Shown here one piece after another: positions 38,854 to 46,816 of a stretch of DNA of 64,000 bases; within the stretch, counting starts at the first letter, position 1, and each line of letters begins with the position of its first letter. The notes under the pieces are model-generated. The model had not been told where the DNA came from. It ran no database searches and was given only the letters and a program-made list of their open reading frames with translations. Position numbers and translations under genes: made by a program. The stretch comes from JAYRSJ01 sp041920215. GTDB lineage: Bacteria > Pseudomonadota > Gammaproteobacteria > Burkholderiales > Burkholderiaceae_C. The stretch covers positions 1 to 64,000 of the forward strand of contig JAYRSJ010000004.1 of the NCBI GenBank assembly GCA_041920215.1, read 5' to 3'.

Positions 38854-40719
38854 ATGCTCCTCCTGCCCCAAGCCCTCGCCCGCAGGTCTGCCCTGCTTTC
38901 TACGCTGCTCTGCGCCGGCCTGCTGTGCCTGAACGGCGCGCCCGGGCCCCGGCGCGTGGCGCGGGCGCCCCCGCCGCCCGCGCCGCCGGCCGGGGCGGCC
39001 ACCGCCCCGGTCCCCCCCGCCAGTGAGCCCGCCGCCGTTCCGGCGCCCCCCCCTCCGCCCAGCTGCGCCCAACTGACCCAGCGCGCGCTGACCCTGGACC
39101 TGCAGGCCGCCCAGGCGCGCCAGCAGAACCAGGCCAGCAGCGAGCAACTGCGCCTGCTGGACCAGGCCCTGCAGCTCTGGCGCAGCGCGGTGCAGCGCTG
39201 CGAGGGCCGCGCCGCCGCGCGTGCACTCAAGCACCAGGGCGACAGCCAGGCCCGGCGTGACGAGCTGACCGCGCGCCAGGCCGCCGGCGCCCAATGCGAG
39301 CAGTCCTTCCGCGACGGCGCGGCGCTGCAGGAGCTGGCCCGCGAGGCCTTCGGCCAGCGCCGCTGGGCCGAGGCCGGCTCGCTCTACCAGCGCGCCGAAA
39401 CCCTGTGGGACCTGGCCGCCGAGCATTGCAGCGGCCCCAGCCAGCAGACCGCGGTGCAGCGCCGCGACCAGTCGGCCACCGACGCCCACAATGCCGAGCA
39501 CTGCGCCCCCAGCTTCGAGCGCGCCCGCGAGCAGACCCAGAAGCAGCGCAGTGCCGCCGGTGCGGCGCTGGAAGCCCGCCAGCAGCAGTCGCAGCAGGCC
39601 GAGACCCTGTGGCGCGACGCCGCCCAGCAATGCCTGGGCAATGCGCGCGAGCTGGCCCTCAGCAATGCCCAGGCCCTGGCGCGCGAGCGCGGCACGCCCT
39701 GGCAGGCCCAGCGTCCGGCAGGCATGGTGGCACCGACGCCGATCGCCGCGCCGGCGGTGCAGACCGCAGCGGCACCGACAGCAGCAGCTGCAGCGACCAA
39801 GTCCGCCGCAGCCGGCGCCAAACCGGCAGCAACCGTAGCCGCCACCACCACGGCCGCTGCCCCCGCGGCCGCCAGCCCCGGCCTGCTCAGCTCGCTGGGC
39901 AGCGCGATCGGCAGCCTCACCGAGGCCCTGCCCAAGACCGCTGCGCCCCAGCCCGGCGCGCCGGCCGCCGATAGCGCGCCAGCCCGCCAGATCGATGTGG
40001 TGGCCGGCGACACCCGCTATATCGGCTTGTTCGTGCGCGAGGAAGGCCAGGTGGTCAGCGGCAACGGCCGGGTGCAATGGGCCAATGGCGATGTCTACAC
40101 CGGCGATCTGCTGAAGAGCCGGCGCCATGGCCAGGGCGAACTGGTCTGGGCCAATGGCCAGCGCTACAAGGGCGAGTGGCAGCAGGACAAGGCCAGCGGC
40201 CGCGGCGAGCTGTGGCTGGCCAACGGCGACCGCTACGCGGGCAGCGTGGTCGACGGCGTGCCCCAGGGCGAGGGCGAGCTGTTCTTCCAGCGCGGCGACC
40301 ATTACAAGGGCGGCATCCAGCAGGGCCTGCCGCACGGCAAGGGCCGCTACCAATGGGCCAACGGCCAGGTCTACGAGGGCGATTGGGTCAGCGACAAGCC
40401 GCAGGGACGCGGACGCTTTGCGTTTGCCAACGGCAACCGCTACGAGGGCGAGGTGCAGGCCGGTCAGCCGCATGGCCGCGGCAGCATGCACTATCCGGAC
40501 GGCGGCCACTACGAGGGCCAGTTCCTGGCCGGCCAGGCCCATGGCCAGGGCCAGTACCGCTGGCCCACGGGCGAACGCTACGAAGGGGCCTGGGAGCGCG
40601 GGCTGAAGCATGGCCAGGGCCGGTTCAACTGGACCAACGGCAGCTTCTGGAAGGGCCTGTTCAAGGACGACCAGCGCACCGACGCGGGCGAGATGCACGA
40701 GCAGAAAGAGAAGGACTGA
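38854..40719 (+). CDS. Exported MORN-repeat protein
   Basis: The 621-residue product has an N-terminal hydrophobic segment (about 10-27), a Pro/Ala-rich stretch (about 28-70), a Gln/Ala/Arg-rich coiled-coil region with cysteines at regular spacing (about 72-290), and an Ala-rich linker. About nine MORN repeats follow (residues 400-610), each near 23 residues with G-x-Y-x-G-x-W/F and G-x-G. MORN repeats in bacteria often bind membranes or cell-envelope proteins. It begins 4 nt after the pseudo-M48 lipoprotein gene. Codon composition is very GC-rich near the start. The function is unknown. Confidence 0.8.
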   Translation: MLLLPQALARRSALLSTLLCAGLLCLNGAPGPRRVARAPPPPAPPAGAATAPVPPASEPAAVPAPPPPPSCAQLTQRALTLDLQAAQARQQNQASSEQLRLLDQALQLWRSAVQRCEGRAAARALKHQGDSQARRDELTARQAAGAQCEQSFRDGAALQELAREAFGQRRWAEAGSLYQRAETLWDLAAEHCSGPSQQTAVQRRDQSATDAHNAEHCAPSFERAREQTQKQRSAAGAALEARQQQSQQAETLWRDAAQQCLGNARELALSNAQALARERGTPWQAQRPAGMVAPTPIAAPAVQTAAAPTAAAAATKSAAAGAKPAATVAATTTAAAPAAASPGLLSSLGSAIGSLTEALPKTAAPQPGAPAADSAPARQIDVVAGDTRYIGLFVREEGQVVSGNGRVQWANGDVYTGDLLKSRRHGQGELVWANGQRYKGEWQQDKASGRGELWLANGDRYAGSVVDGVPQGEGELFFQRGDHYKGGIQQGLPHGKGRYQWANGQVYEGDWVSDKPQGRGRFAFANGNRYEGEVQAGQPHGRGSMHYPDGGHYEGQFLAGQAHGQGQYRWPTGERYEGAWERGLKHGQGRFNWTNGSFWKGLFKDDQRTDAGEMHEQKEKD

Positions 40720-40723
40720 GGCG

Positions 40724-41737
40724 ATGCACGGCCATGCTGGCAACGCGGCTGCGGCCGGTGATCCGGCGGTCGCGCTGCAGGCGCCGGATATCAGCCGCTG
40801 GCGCCAGGGCAATACCGGGGTGGACCATGTGCACTGCCTGGACAGCGGCCGGCCCGGCCCGACGGTGATGGTCCAGGCCCTGACCCATGGCAACGAGATC
40901 TGCGGCGCGATCGCGCTGGACTGGCTGCTGGCGCAGCAGGCCGGCCTGCCCCTGCGCCAGGGCCGCCTGATCCTCAGCTTTGCCAATGTGGCCGCCTATG
41001 CCCGCTTCGACCCGGCCGACCCCTTTGCCTCGCGCTATGTGGACGAGGATCTGAACCGGGTCTGGGACGATGCGCAGCTGCTGGGGCCGCGCGATTCGGT
41101 CGAGCTGCGCCGCGCCCGAGCGCTGCGCCCCTTTGTCGATGCCGCCGATTGGCTGCTGGACATCCACTCGATGCAGGACGCCTGCCGGCCGCTGATGGTC
41201 TGCGGCCTGCTGGACAAGGGCGCTGACTTTGCGCGTCAGCTGGGCATGCCGGGCGAGCTGCTGATCGATACCGGTCACCCCGCCGGGCTGCGCATGCGCG
41301 ACCGCGGCGGCTTCGGCGATGCCAGCAGCCCGAAGAACGCGCTGCTGATCGAATGCGGCCAGCACTGGGAGCGCTCATCGGCCGTGGTGGCGGTGGACAC
41401 GCTGATCCGCTTTCTGCGCCTGACGGGCAGCGTGGCGCCGGACTGGGCCGCCCCGGATCTGCGGCTGCCGCTGCCGGCCGAGCAGCGCCTGATCCGTGTG
41501 GACCGCGCGATCACCGCGCGCAGCGAGGATTTTCATTTCCTCTTCCCGGTGCGCGGGCTGGACCTCATCCGCCGGGCCGGCACGCCCTTTGCGCAGGACG
41601 GCGACACCGTGTTCTGCAGCCCTTATGACGATTGCGTGCTGGTGATGCCCTCGATGAAGCGCGGCCAGGCCGGCCAGACCATGGTCAGGCTGGGTCGCAC
41701 CGAGCCATCACCCCGGGGCGGCCGTCCGGAGGCTTGA
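40724..41737 (+). CDS. Succinylglutamate desuccinylase/aspartoacylase-like M14 enzyme
   Basis: The 337-residue product has the AstE/ASPA signature: VQALTHGNEICGAIALDWLL (HxxE zinc ligands), RYVDEDLNRVW, and DIHSMQDA (third zinc ligand). This family hydrolyses N-acyl amino acids or trims side chains from small peptides. No arginine-succinyltransferase operon is nearby, so the substrate is unknown. The start at 40724 follows the MORN gene by 4 nt, which links it to that cluster. The stop codon lies inside a 14-bp inverted repeat (41724-41757). Confidence 0.85.
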   Translation: MHGHAGNAAAAGDPAVALQAPDISRWRQGNTGVDHVHCLDSGRPGPTVMVQALTHGNEICGAIALDWLLAQQAGLPLRQGRLILSFANVAAYARFDPADPFASRYVDEDLNRVWDDAQLLGPRDSVELRRARALRPFVDAADWLLDIHSMQDACRPLMVCGLLDKGADFARQLGMPGELLIDTGHPAGLRMRDRGGFGDASSPKNALLIECGQHWERSSAVVAVDTLIRFLRLTGSVAPDWAAPDLRLPLPAEQRLIRVDRAITARSEDFHFLFPVRGLDLIRRAGTPFAQDGDTVFCSPYDDCVLVMPSMKRGQAGQTMVRLGRTEPSPRGGRPEA

Positions 41738-41757
41738 CCGGCATCAAGCCTCCGGAC
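41724..41757. repeat. 14-bp perfect inverted repeat at the end of the M14-like gene
   Basis: GTCCGGAGGCTTGA (41724-41737) is repeated as its exact complement TCAAGCCTCCGGAC (41744-41757) with a 6-nt loop. The gene's TGA stop is inside the left arm. It could be a terminator stem, although no T-run follows. It may have contributed to the assembly gap 24 bases further on. Confidence 0.75.
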
Positions 41758-41781
41758 CACCCCGCCCGTCAAGCTGGGCGG

Positions 41782-41791
41782 NNNNNNNNNN
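41782..41791. other. Assembly gap (10 N)
   Basis: Ten undetermined bases are placed between two GC-rich stretches. The flanking run of C and G (41792-41835) is of low complexity and may be erroneous. The true gap length is unknown, and sequence may be missing between the M14-like and PPK2 genes. Confidence 0.98.
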
Positions 41792-41897
41792 CGCCCCCCC
41801 CCGCGGGGGGGGCGGGCGGGGGGCTCCCCCGCCACCCCGCCCCCGCACGACCCGGCCTGTCATGCTGGTCGGCCCTGTCGAATCCTCGCCGTCCGCC

Positions 41898-43043
41898 ATG
41901 AAGAAGCCCCCTTCGCCCGCCGTCAAGACCGCCGCAGCCTCGGCCGCCAGCACGGCGCCGCGCCCCCGCCGCAGCCGTAGCGGCGACACCAGCGGCAGCA
42001 CCGATGCCAGGCGCATCGCGCAGCGCAGCGTCAAGGACGCGATCGAGAAGGCGCAGGCGCGCGAGTTGGAGGCGCTGAAGGACATCGTCGCCCAGGGCGG
42101 CCCGGCCAGTCTGGCGAGCTCGGTGCGTGCGGTGGTGGCTGGTGCCGCGCCGGATGATGCCGTAGCACTGCGCCAGGCCTTGCTGGCCGAGTTGCACAGC
42201 CCGAATGGCGCCGGGGTGCCCAATCCCGACGAGGAGCTGTCGCCCGGCTGGCGCAAGGGCGGCTACCCCTACAAGAACCTGATGTCGCGCAAGGCCTACG
42301 AGCGGCAGAAATACCGGCTGCAGGTGGAGCTGCTGAAGCTGCAGGCCTGGGTCAAGCAGACCGGCCAGAAGGTGGTGATCCTGTTCGAGGGCCGCGACGC
42401 CGCCGGCAAGGGCGGCACCATCAAGCGCTTCATGGAGCACCTGAACCCGCGCGGCGCGCGCGTCGTGGCGCTGGAAAAGCCCAGCGAGGTCGAGCGCGGT
42501 CAGTGGTACTTCCAGCGCTATGTGCAGCACCTGCCCACCGCGGGCGAGATCGTGCTGTTCGACCGCAGCTGGTACAACCGCGCCGGCGTCGAGCGGGTGA
42601 TGGGCTTCTGCACGAACGACGAGTACACCGAGTTCATGCGCCAGGCGCCCGAGTTCGAGCGCAACCTGGTGCGCTCGGGCATGCATGTGGTGAAGTTCTG
42701 GTTCTCGGTCAGCCGCGAGGAGCAGCGCCGCCGCTTCAAGGAGCGCGAGGCGCACCCGCTCAAGCAGTGGAAGCTCTCGCCGATCGACAAGGCCTCGCTG
42801 GACAAGTGGGACAGCTACACCAAGGCCAAGGAGGCGATGTTCTTCCACACCGACATCGCCGAGGCGCCCTGGACCGTGGTCAAGTCGGACTGCAAGAAGC
42901 GCGCGCGTCTGAACGCGATGCGCTATGTGCTGCACCAACTGCCCTATACCAACAAGGATCTGGACAAGATCGCGCAGATGGACCCGCTGCTGGTGGGCCG
43001 TGCCAATGTGGTCTACGAACGTGGCGAAGGCCTGCCGCGCTAG
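41898..43043 (+). CDS. ppk2: Polyphosphate kinase 2 family protein
   Basis: PPK2 enzymes use polyphosphate to phosphorylate nucleoside di- or monophosphates. The 381-residue product has an N-terminal low-complexity extension (about 1-45), then the PPK2 core with ILFEGRDAAGKGGTI (Walker A), FDRSWYNRAGVE (Walker B) and the conserved lid region after VSREEQRRRF. The length fits class I PPK2 with an extension. The start at 41898 is the first Met after the gap that gives the core; ATG 41862 is in frame. Sequence quality upstream is uncertain because of the gap. Confidence 0.92.
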   Translation: MKKPPSPAVKTAAASAASTAPRPRRSRSGDTSGSTDARRIAQRSVKDAIEKAQARELEALKDIVAQGGPASLASSVRAVVAGAAPDDAVALRQALLAELHSPNGAGVPNPDEELSPGWRKGGYPYKNLMSRKAYERQKYRLQVELLKLQAWVKQTGQKVVILFEGRDAAGKGGTIKRFMEHLNPRGARVVALEKPSEVERGQWYFQRYVQHLPTAGEIVLFDRSWYNRAGVERVMGFCTNDEYTEFMRQAPEFERNLVRSGMHVVKFWFSVSREEQRRRFKEREAHPLKQWKLSPIDKASLDKWDSYTKAKEAMFFHTDIAEAPWTVVKSDCKKRARLNAMRYVLHQLPYTNKDLDKIAQMDPLLVGRANVVYERGEGLPR

Positions 43044-43099
43044 CCGGCCGACTTGCCTGCATCCTCAGCCCGGCCCGCGGCCGGCTTCAGGGGCGCAGG

Positions 43100-43501
43100 T
43101 CACTGTTTCCAGCGGCCTTCGCTGGTGTCGCAGAACTGCTTGGCATGGCCCTGCCTGAAGGCGTAATCGTCGGCCATATACAACAGGCTCAGCTTCTGGC
43201 CGAAGACGCCATCGCAGGACGCCTTGGCGCTGGCAGGACATGAGGCAGCGGACTTCATCGTCACCGTGTTGTCGGCCTTCTTGCCGCCCTCGCCGCCACC
43301 ATGCGCGGCGAACAATTCCTGGCAATAGACCCTGAACTCCGGCTCGCTCAGGCCCTAGTTCGCGACACAGACATTCATCGTCTGATGGATGCCGTTTGAG
43401 TTCAGTGCGCCCTGGATCAGGCAGGCATTGTCCTTCGCCGCTGCGGCAGCCGTGCCGAGCAGCGCGACGACGCCAGCGCAGAGCTTCAAGCTGGATTTCA
43501 T
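43100..43501 (-). pseudogene. Small exported cysteine-rich protein interrupted by an in-frame stop
   Basis: Starting at ATG 43501, the frame encodes a signal peptide (MKSSLKLCAGVVALLGTAAAAA) and then NACLIQGALNSNGIHQTMNVCVAN. A TAG follows at 43357-43355. The same frame continues without another stop to 43100 (GLSEPEFRVYCQELF ... CDTSEGRWKQ) and keeps evenly spaced cysteines. A single CAG-to-TAG change would explain it. Without the stop, it would be a 133-residue periplasmic protein. I recognise no family. It may be a true nonsense mutation or a base-call error. Confidence 0.65.
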
Positions 43502-43665
43502 GTTCAAGTGTTTCCTGAGTGTTGATGGGGATCCAAGCGCCCGCATTCTCCGAGGTCTGGCGTCCGCCTCCATTCGTCATCCTCAGCACATGGGGGGAGG
43601 TGGACATCGCGGCGCCGCAAGCGCAGGATGGCGCCATCCTCGCTGTACGCCACGAAAGGGCTGCC

Positions 43666-44349
43666 ATGTCCGTCCCCCTCATTCGCAAGGCCCCGGCACT
43701 GTTGTCCACGCGGCTGCTGCTGGGCCTGCTGTGCGCCGGACTCGGCGCCGGCTGCGCCAATATGGATGAACGCCAGCGCGGCACCGCCCAGGGAGCGGCC
43801 ATCGGCGCGGCGGCTGGTGCCATCCTCAGCTCGGCCACCGGCGGCAAGGCCGGCACCGGCGCGGTGGTCGGCGGCGCCATCGGGGCGGTGGTGGGCAATC
43901 AATGGTCGCGCCGCATGGAGGAGAAGCAGCGCGCGATGGAGCAGGCCACCGCCGGCACCGGGGTGGAGGTGGTGCGCACCGCCGACAACCAGCTCAAGCT
44001 GCAGGTGCCCAGCGACATCTCCTTCGCACTCAACAGCGCCGCCATCGAGCCGCGCCTGCGCCCGGTGCTGGAGGCCTTCGCCCATGGCCTGGCCGAGGAA
44101 CGCGGCATGCTGGTACGCATCGTCGGTCACACCGACAGCAGCGGCTCGGATGCGATCAACGATCCGTTGTCGCTGCGGCGCGCCGAGAGCGTGCGCGGCT
44201 TTCTGCAGGACCGCGGTATACGCGGCGAGCGCATCGAAGTGGCTGGCCGCGGCTCGCGCGAACCGCTGGCCTCCAACGAAACAGCGGAAGACCGGGCACG
44301 CAATCGCCGGGTCGAGATCTTTCTGCGCGAGCCGCAGAGCGGCGGCTGA
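43666..44349 (+). CDS. OmpA-family lipoprotein with glycine-zipper domain (YiaD-like)
   Basis: The 227-residue product has a lipobox (LGAGC, Cys30), a glycine-zipper segment (GAAIGAAAGAILSSATGGKAGTGAVVGGAIGAVVG, described here by positions 43-80) and a C-terminal OmpA domain (about 110-220) with GHTDSSGS, LSLRRAESV and NRRVEIFL. The OmpA domain would bind peptidoglycan, and the zipper may contact the membrane. The start at 43666 has GAAAGGG upstream, and the open frame beyond it is antisense to the interrupted gene. Confidence 0.9.
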   Translation: MSVPLIRKAPALLSTRLLLGLLCAGLGAGCANMDERQRGTAQGAAIGAAAGAILSSATGGKAGTGAVVGGAIGAVVGNQWSRRMEEKQRAMEQATAGTGVEVVRTADNQLKLQVPSDISFALNSAAIEPRLRPVLEAFAHGLAEERGMLVRIVGHTDSSGSDAINDPLSLRRAESVRGFLQDRGIRGERIEVAGRGSREPLASNETAEDRARNRRVEIFLREPQSGG

Positions 44350-44461
44350 ACCGCCCGCCAGCGGGCGCGGCTATGAAGCCGCGCCGCACATTGCGCCTCC
44401 GGTGCATTCGCAGCAGGCCGCCGATGCTGTGCAAGCTCATGGCCCGGAAGGGCGCGAGCGC

Positions 44462-44833
44462 TCAGGGTCCAACGTAGAACGCGTTCAGCTTGTTGCCGTC
44501 GAGGTCGCGGAAGTAGCCCGCATAGAAGCCCTCGCCGCGCGGCCCCGGCGCGCCCTCGTCAGCACCGCCCAGGGCCAGCGCCTTGGCGTGCAAGGCATTG
44601 ACCTTGTCCTTGCTGTCGACCGTCAAAGCGATCATCACGCCGTTGCCCACCGTGGCGGGCTTGCCGTCGAAGGGCAGCATCACGGCGAAGCCGGGCTTTT
44701 CCATGGTCGTGCCCCAGGCATAGCCGCGGCCGAAGTCCATGATGCGCTTGATGCCGATGAGGCCGAACAGCTCATCGTAAAAGGCTGCGGCACGCGACAG
44801 GTTCTTGGTGCCGAGGGTGGTGTAACCGATCAT
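44462..44833 (-). CDS. VOC (glyoxalase/bleomycin-resistance-like) superfamily protein
   Basis: This 123-residue protein starts MIGYTTLGTKNLSRAAAFYDELFG and ends with FRDLDGNKLNAFYV, the beginning and metal-ligand end of a two-module VOC domain. Such proteins are metal-dependent lyases, isomerases or drug-binding proteins; the ligand here is unknown. It follows metW on the same strand with 94 nt between the genes. Confidence 0.88.
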   Translation of the reverse strand: MIGYTTLGTKNLSRAAAFYDELFGLIGIKRIMDFGRGYAWGTTMEKPGFAVMLPFDGKPATVGNGVMIALTVDSKDKVNALHAKALALGGADEGAPGPRGEGFYAGYFRDLDGNKLNAFYVGP

Positions 44834-44927
44834 TGGAAGCTCCCTTCAGTTGAAGAATTCCAAGTATCGGGCGGCTGCCCCGCGCAGTACCGTCCTGGAA
44901 GTGATGCAGGTGCGAGAGGGCTGTCGC

Positions 44928-45512
44928 TCAGCCCCGATCGAACTTGAACACCGCCATGCTGGCCAGCAGATTCGGCAGCGTACGCACCACCTGGCCGGCC
45001 TGGATGCCGAAGCTGTCCAGCACGCGCAGTCGGTTCTTGCGCGCCAGCACCTCGAAGTCGGCATAGGTGCCGACGCGGATATTGGGCGTGTCGTACCACT
45101 CGTAGGGCAGCACGCGCGTCACCGGCATGCGGCCCAGCATCACCTGCAGGCGATTCGGCCAGTGGGCGAAGTTGGGGAAGCTGACGATGCCCATGCGACC
45201 CACGCGCGCAGTTTCCTTCAGCATGGCCTCGGTATTGCGCAAATGCTGCAGGGTCTCCAGCTGCAGCACCACGTCGAAGCTCTGGTCCTCGAAGATGGCC
45301 AGACCCTCCTCCAGGTTCAGCTGTATCACGTTGACGCCGCGCTGTGCGCAGGCCAGCACATTGGCGTCGTCCAGCTCCACGCCGTAGCCGCTGCAGCCCT
45401 TGCTCGTCTGCAGGTGGTGCAGCAGCTCGCCGGTGCCGCAGCCCAGGTCCAGCACGCGCGAGCCCGCCGGCACCAACGCGGCGATCGCTTCCATCACTGC
45501 ACGATCGCTCAT
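44928..45512 (-). CDS. metW: Methionine biosynthesis protein MetW
   Basis: MetW is a methyltransferase-fold protein found as a partner of MetX in proteobacteria. The 194-residue product has the SAM-binding motif VLDLGCGTGELL and YGVELDDANVLAC, and the family's SFPNFAHW and LPYEWYDTPNIRVGTYADFE. Its exact chemistry is not settled; it is required with MetX for homoserine acylation in some species. It overlaps the metX stop by 4 nt, so the two genes are translationally coupled. Confidence 0.95.
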   Translation of the reverse strand: MSDRAVMEAIAALVPAGSRVLDLGCGTGELLHHLQTSKGCSGYGVELDDANVLACAQRGVNVIQLNLEEGLAIFEDQSFDVVLQLETLQHLRNTEAMLKETARVGRMGIVSFPNFAHWPNRLQVMLGRMPVTRVLPYEWYDTPNIRVGTYADFEVLARKNRLRVLDSFGIQAGQVVRTLPNLLASMAVFKFDRG

Positions 45513-46681
45513 GCCTGGAACTCCTTGGCGATGCGCTCGAAATAGGCCCGCAGCACGCCGTGGTAGCGCGGGTCTTCCAGCAGGAAGGCATCGTGGCCGT
45601 GCGGGGCGTCGATCTCCGCGTAGGAAACATCGAGCTTGTTGTCCAGCAAGGCCTTGACGATCTCCCGCGAGCGCGCCGGCGAGAAGCGCCAGTCGGTCGT
45701 GAAGCTGGCCAGCAGGAACTTGGCGCGTGCCGCGGCGAAGGTGCGCGAGAGATCGCCACCATGCTCGCGCGCCGGGTCGAAGTAGTCCAGTGCGCGGGTG
45801 ATCAGCAGATAGGTGTTGGCGTCGAAATACTCGCTGAACTTGTCGCCCTGGTAGCGCAGATAGCTCTCGATCTGGAACTCGATGTCCTGGGTGCTGTATG
45901 CGTAGTCACCGGAGGGCAGCGCCCCGCTCAAGGGAAGGGCCCCTTGAGCTTCCCGCATCTTGCGGCCGAACTTCTGCTCCATCACATCGTCGCTAAGGTA
46001 GGTGATGTGGCCGATCATGCGCGCCACGCGCAGGCCGCGCTTTGGCACCACGCCATGCTCGTAGAAGTGGCCGCCGTGGAAATCCGGGTCGGTGATGATG
46101 GCGCGGCGTGCCACCTCGTTGAAGGCGATGTTCTGCGCCGACAGGCTGGGCGCGGTGGCGATCGCGATGCAGTGGCGCATGCGCTCGGGATAGCGCAGCG
46201 ACCAGTCCAGCGCCTGCATGCCGCCCAGCGAGCCGCCCAGCACCGCGGCCAGCTGCGTGATGCCCAAGGCGTCCAGCACGCGGGCCTGCGCATCCACCCA
46301 GTCCTGCACCGTCACGACCGGGAAGTCCGCGCCCCAGGCCTTGCCGGTGGCGGGGTTCTGATGCATGGGCCCGGTGCTGCCGAAGCAGGAGCCCAGATTG
46401 TTGATGCCGATGACGAAGAACTTCTCGGTGTCCAGCGGCTTGCCGGGGCCCACCAGATTGTCCCACCAGCCCTCGCTCCGGTCCTGCCCGGCATAGCTGC
46501 CGGCCACATGGTGGCTGGCATTGAGCGCATGGCAGACCAGCACCGCATTGCTCTTGTCGGCATTGAGACTGCCATAGGTCTCGTAGACCAGCTCATAGTC
46601 CGCGATGCGGGCGCCGCTGCGCAACGGCAGGGCCTGCGCAAAGCGCAGACGCTGTGGGGTGACGATTCCGACCGAGCCCAT
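45509..46681 (-). CDS. metX: Homoserine O-acyltransferase MetX
   Basis: MetX acylates homoserine (acetyl or succinyl CoA) at the start of methionine synthesis. The 390-residue alpha/beta-hydrolase-fold enzyme has Ser151 in VLGGSLGGMQALDW, GSCFGSTGP, and a C-terminal DAPHGHDAFL with the catalytic His. The acyl donor cannot be settled from sequence. GGAG lies 7 nt before the ATG, overlapping the end of an intrinsic terminator. A SAM-II riboswitch (46751-46806) sits upstream, so expression should fall when SAM is high. metW overlaps the 3' end. Confidence 0.96.
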   Translation of the reverse strand: MGSVGIVTPQRLRFAQALPLRSGARIADYELVYETYGSLNADKSNAVLVCHALNASHHVAGSYAGQDRSEGWWDNLVGPGKPLDTEKFFVIGINNLGSCFGSTGPMHQNPATGKAWGADFPVVTVQDWVDAQARVLDALGITQLAAVLGGSLGGMQALDWSLRYPERMRHCIAIATAPSLSAQNIAFNEVARRAIITDPDFHGGHFYEHGVVPKRGLRVARMIGHITYLSDDVMEQKFGRKMREAQGALPLSGALPSGDYAYSTQDIEFQIESYLRYQGDKFSEYFDANTYLLITRALDYFDPAREHGGDLSRTFAAARAKFLLASFTTDWRFSPARSREIVKALLDNKLDVSYAEIDAPHGHDAFLLEDPRYHGVLRAYFERIAKEFQA

Positions 46682-46692
46682 GGGGCAACTCC

Positions 46693-46733
46693 AAAAAACA
46701 AAACCGGCGCCGCTAGCTGATGCGGACGCCGGT
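46693..46733 (-). terminator. Regulated intrinsic terminator of the metX leader
   Basis: On the minus strand ACCGGCG-T-CCGC / GCGG-CGCCGGT (7 + 4 bp with one bulge, 46733-46703) is followed by UUUGUUUUUU. The GCGUCC of its 5' arm (46729-46724) is the exact complement of GGACGC at the riboswitch 3' end (46756-46751). The two structures therefore exclude each other. The terminator ends just before the metX ribosome-binding site. Confidence 0.85.
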
Positions 46734-46750
46734 TGGGTGAACCTTTCGGA

Positions 46751-46806
46751 GCGTCCTGTTTAGCGGTATTTGTAGAGCGCCCGCAATCCGGAACAAATCG
46801 GCGCTA
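46751..46806 (-). promoter_or_regulatory. SAM-II riboswitch upstream of metX
   Basis: The minus-strand leader has the SAM-II plan: stem 1 AGCGC/GCGCU with conserved loop CGAUUUG, then UUGC on the return strand, an A-rich linker and the conserved CGCUAAA pseudoknot strand. GUUC of the first loop can pair with GGAC (46756-46753) to make the pseudoknot. SAM-II binds S-adenosylmethionine and represses methionine genes, which fits metX. The 3' GGACGC is also complementary to the downstream terminator arm, which gives a complete SAM-OFF switch. Confidence 0.85.
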
Positions 46807-46816
46807 TGGGCCGGGA

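Noticed and set aside
41792..41835. GC-only stretch next to the gap as a coding extension of PPK2
   Set aside because: It is low-complexity and lies beside undetermined bases; the sequence quality does not support calling a gene there.
43666..44349. OmpA-like lipoprotein as a flagellar stator MotB
   Set aside because: It has a lipobox and glycine zipper instead of the MotB transmembrane helix, and no motA is adjacent.
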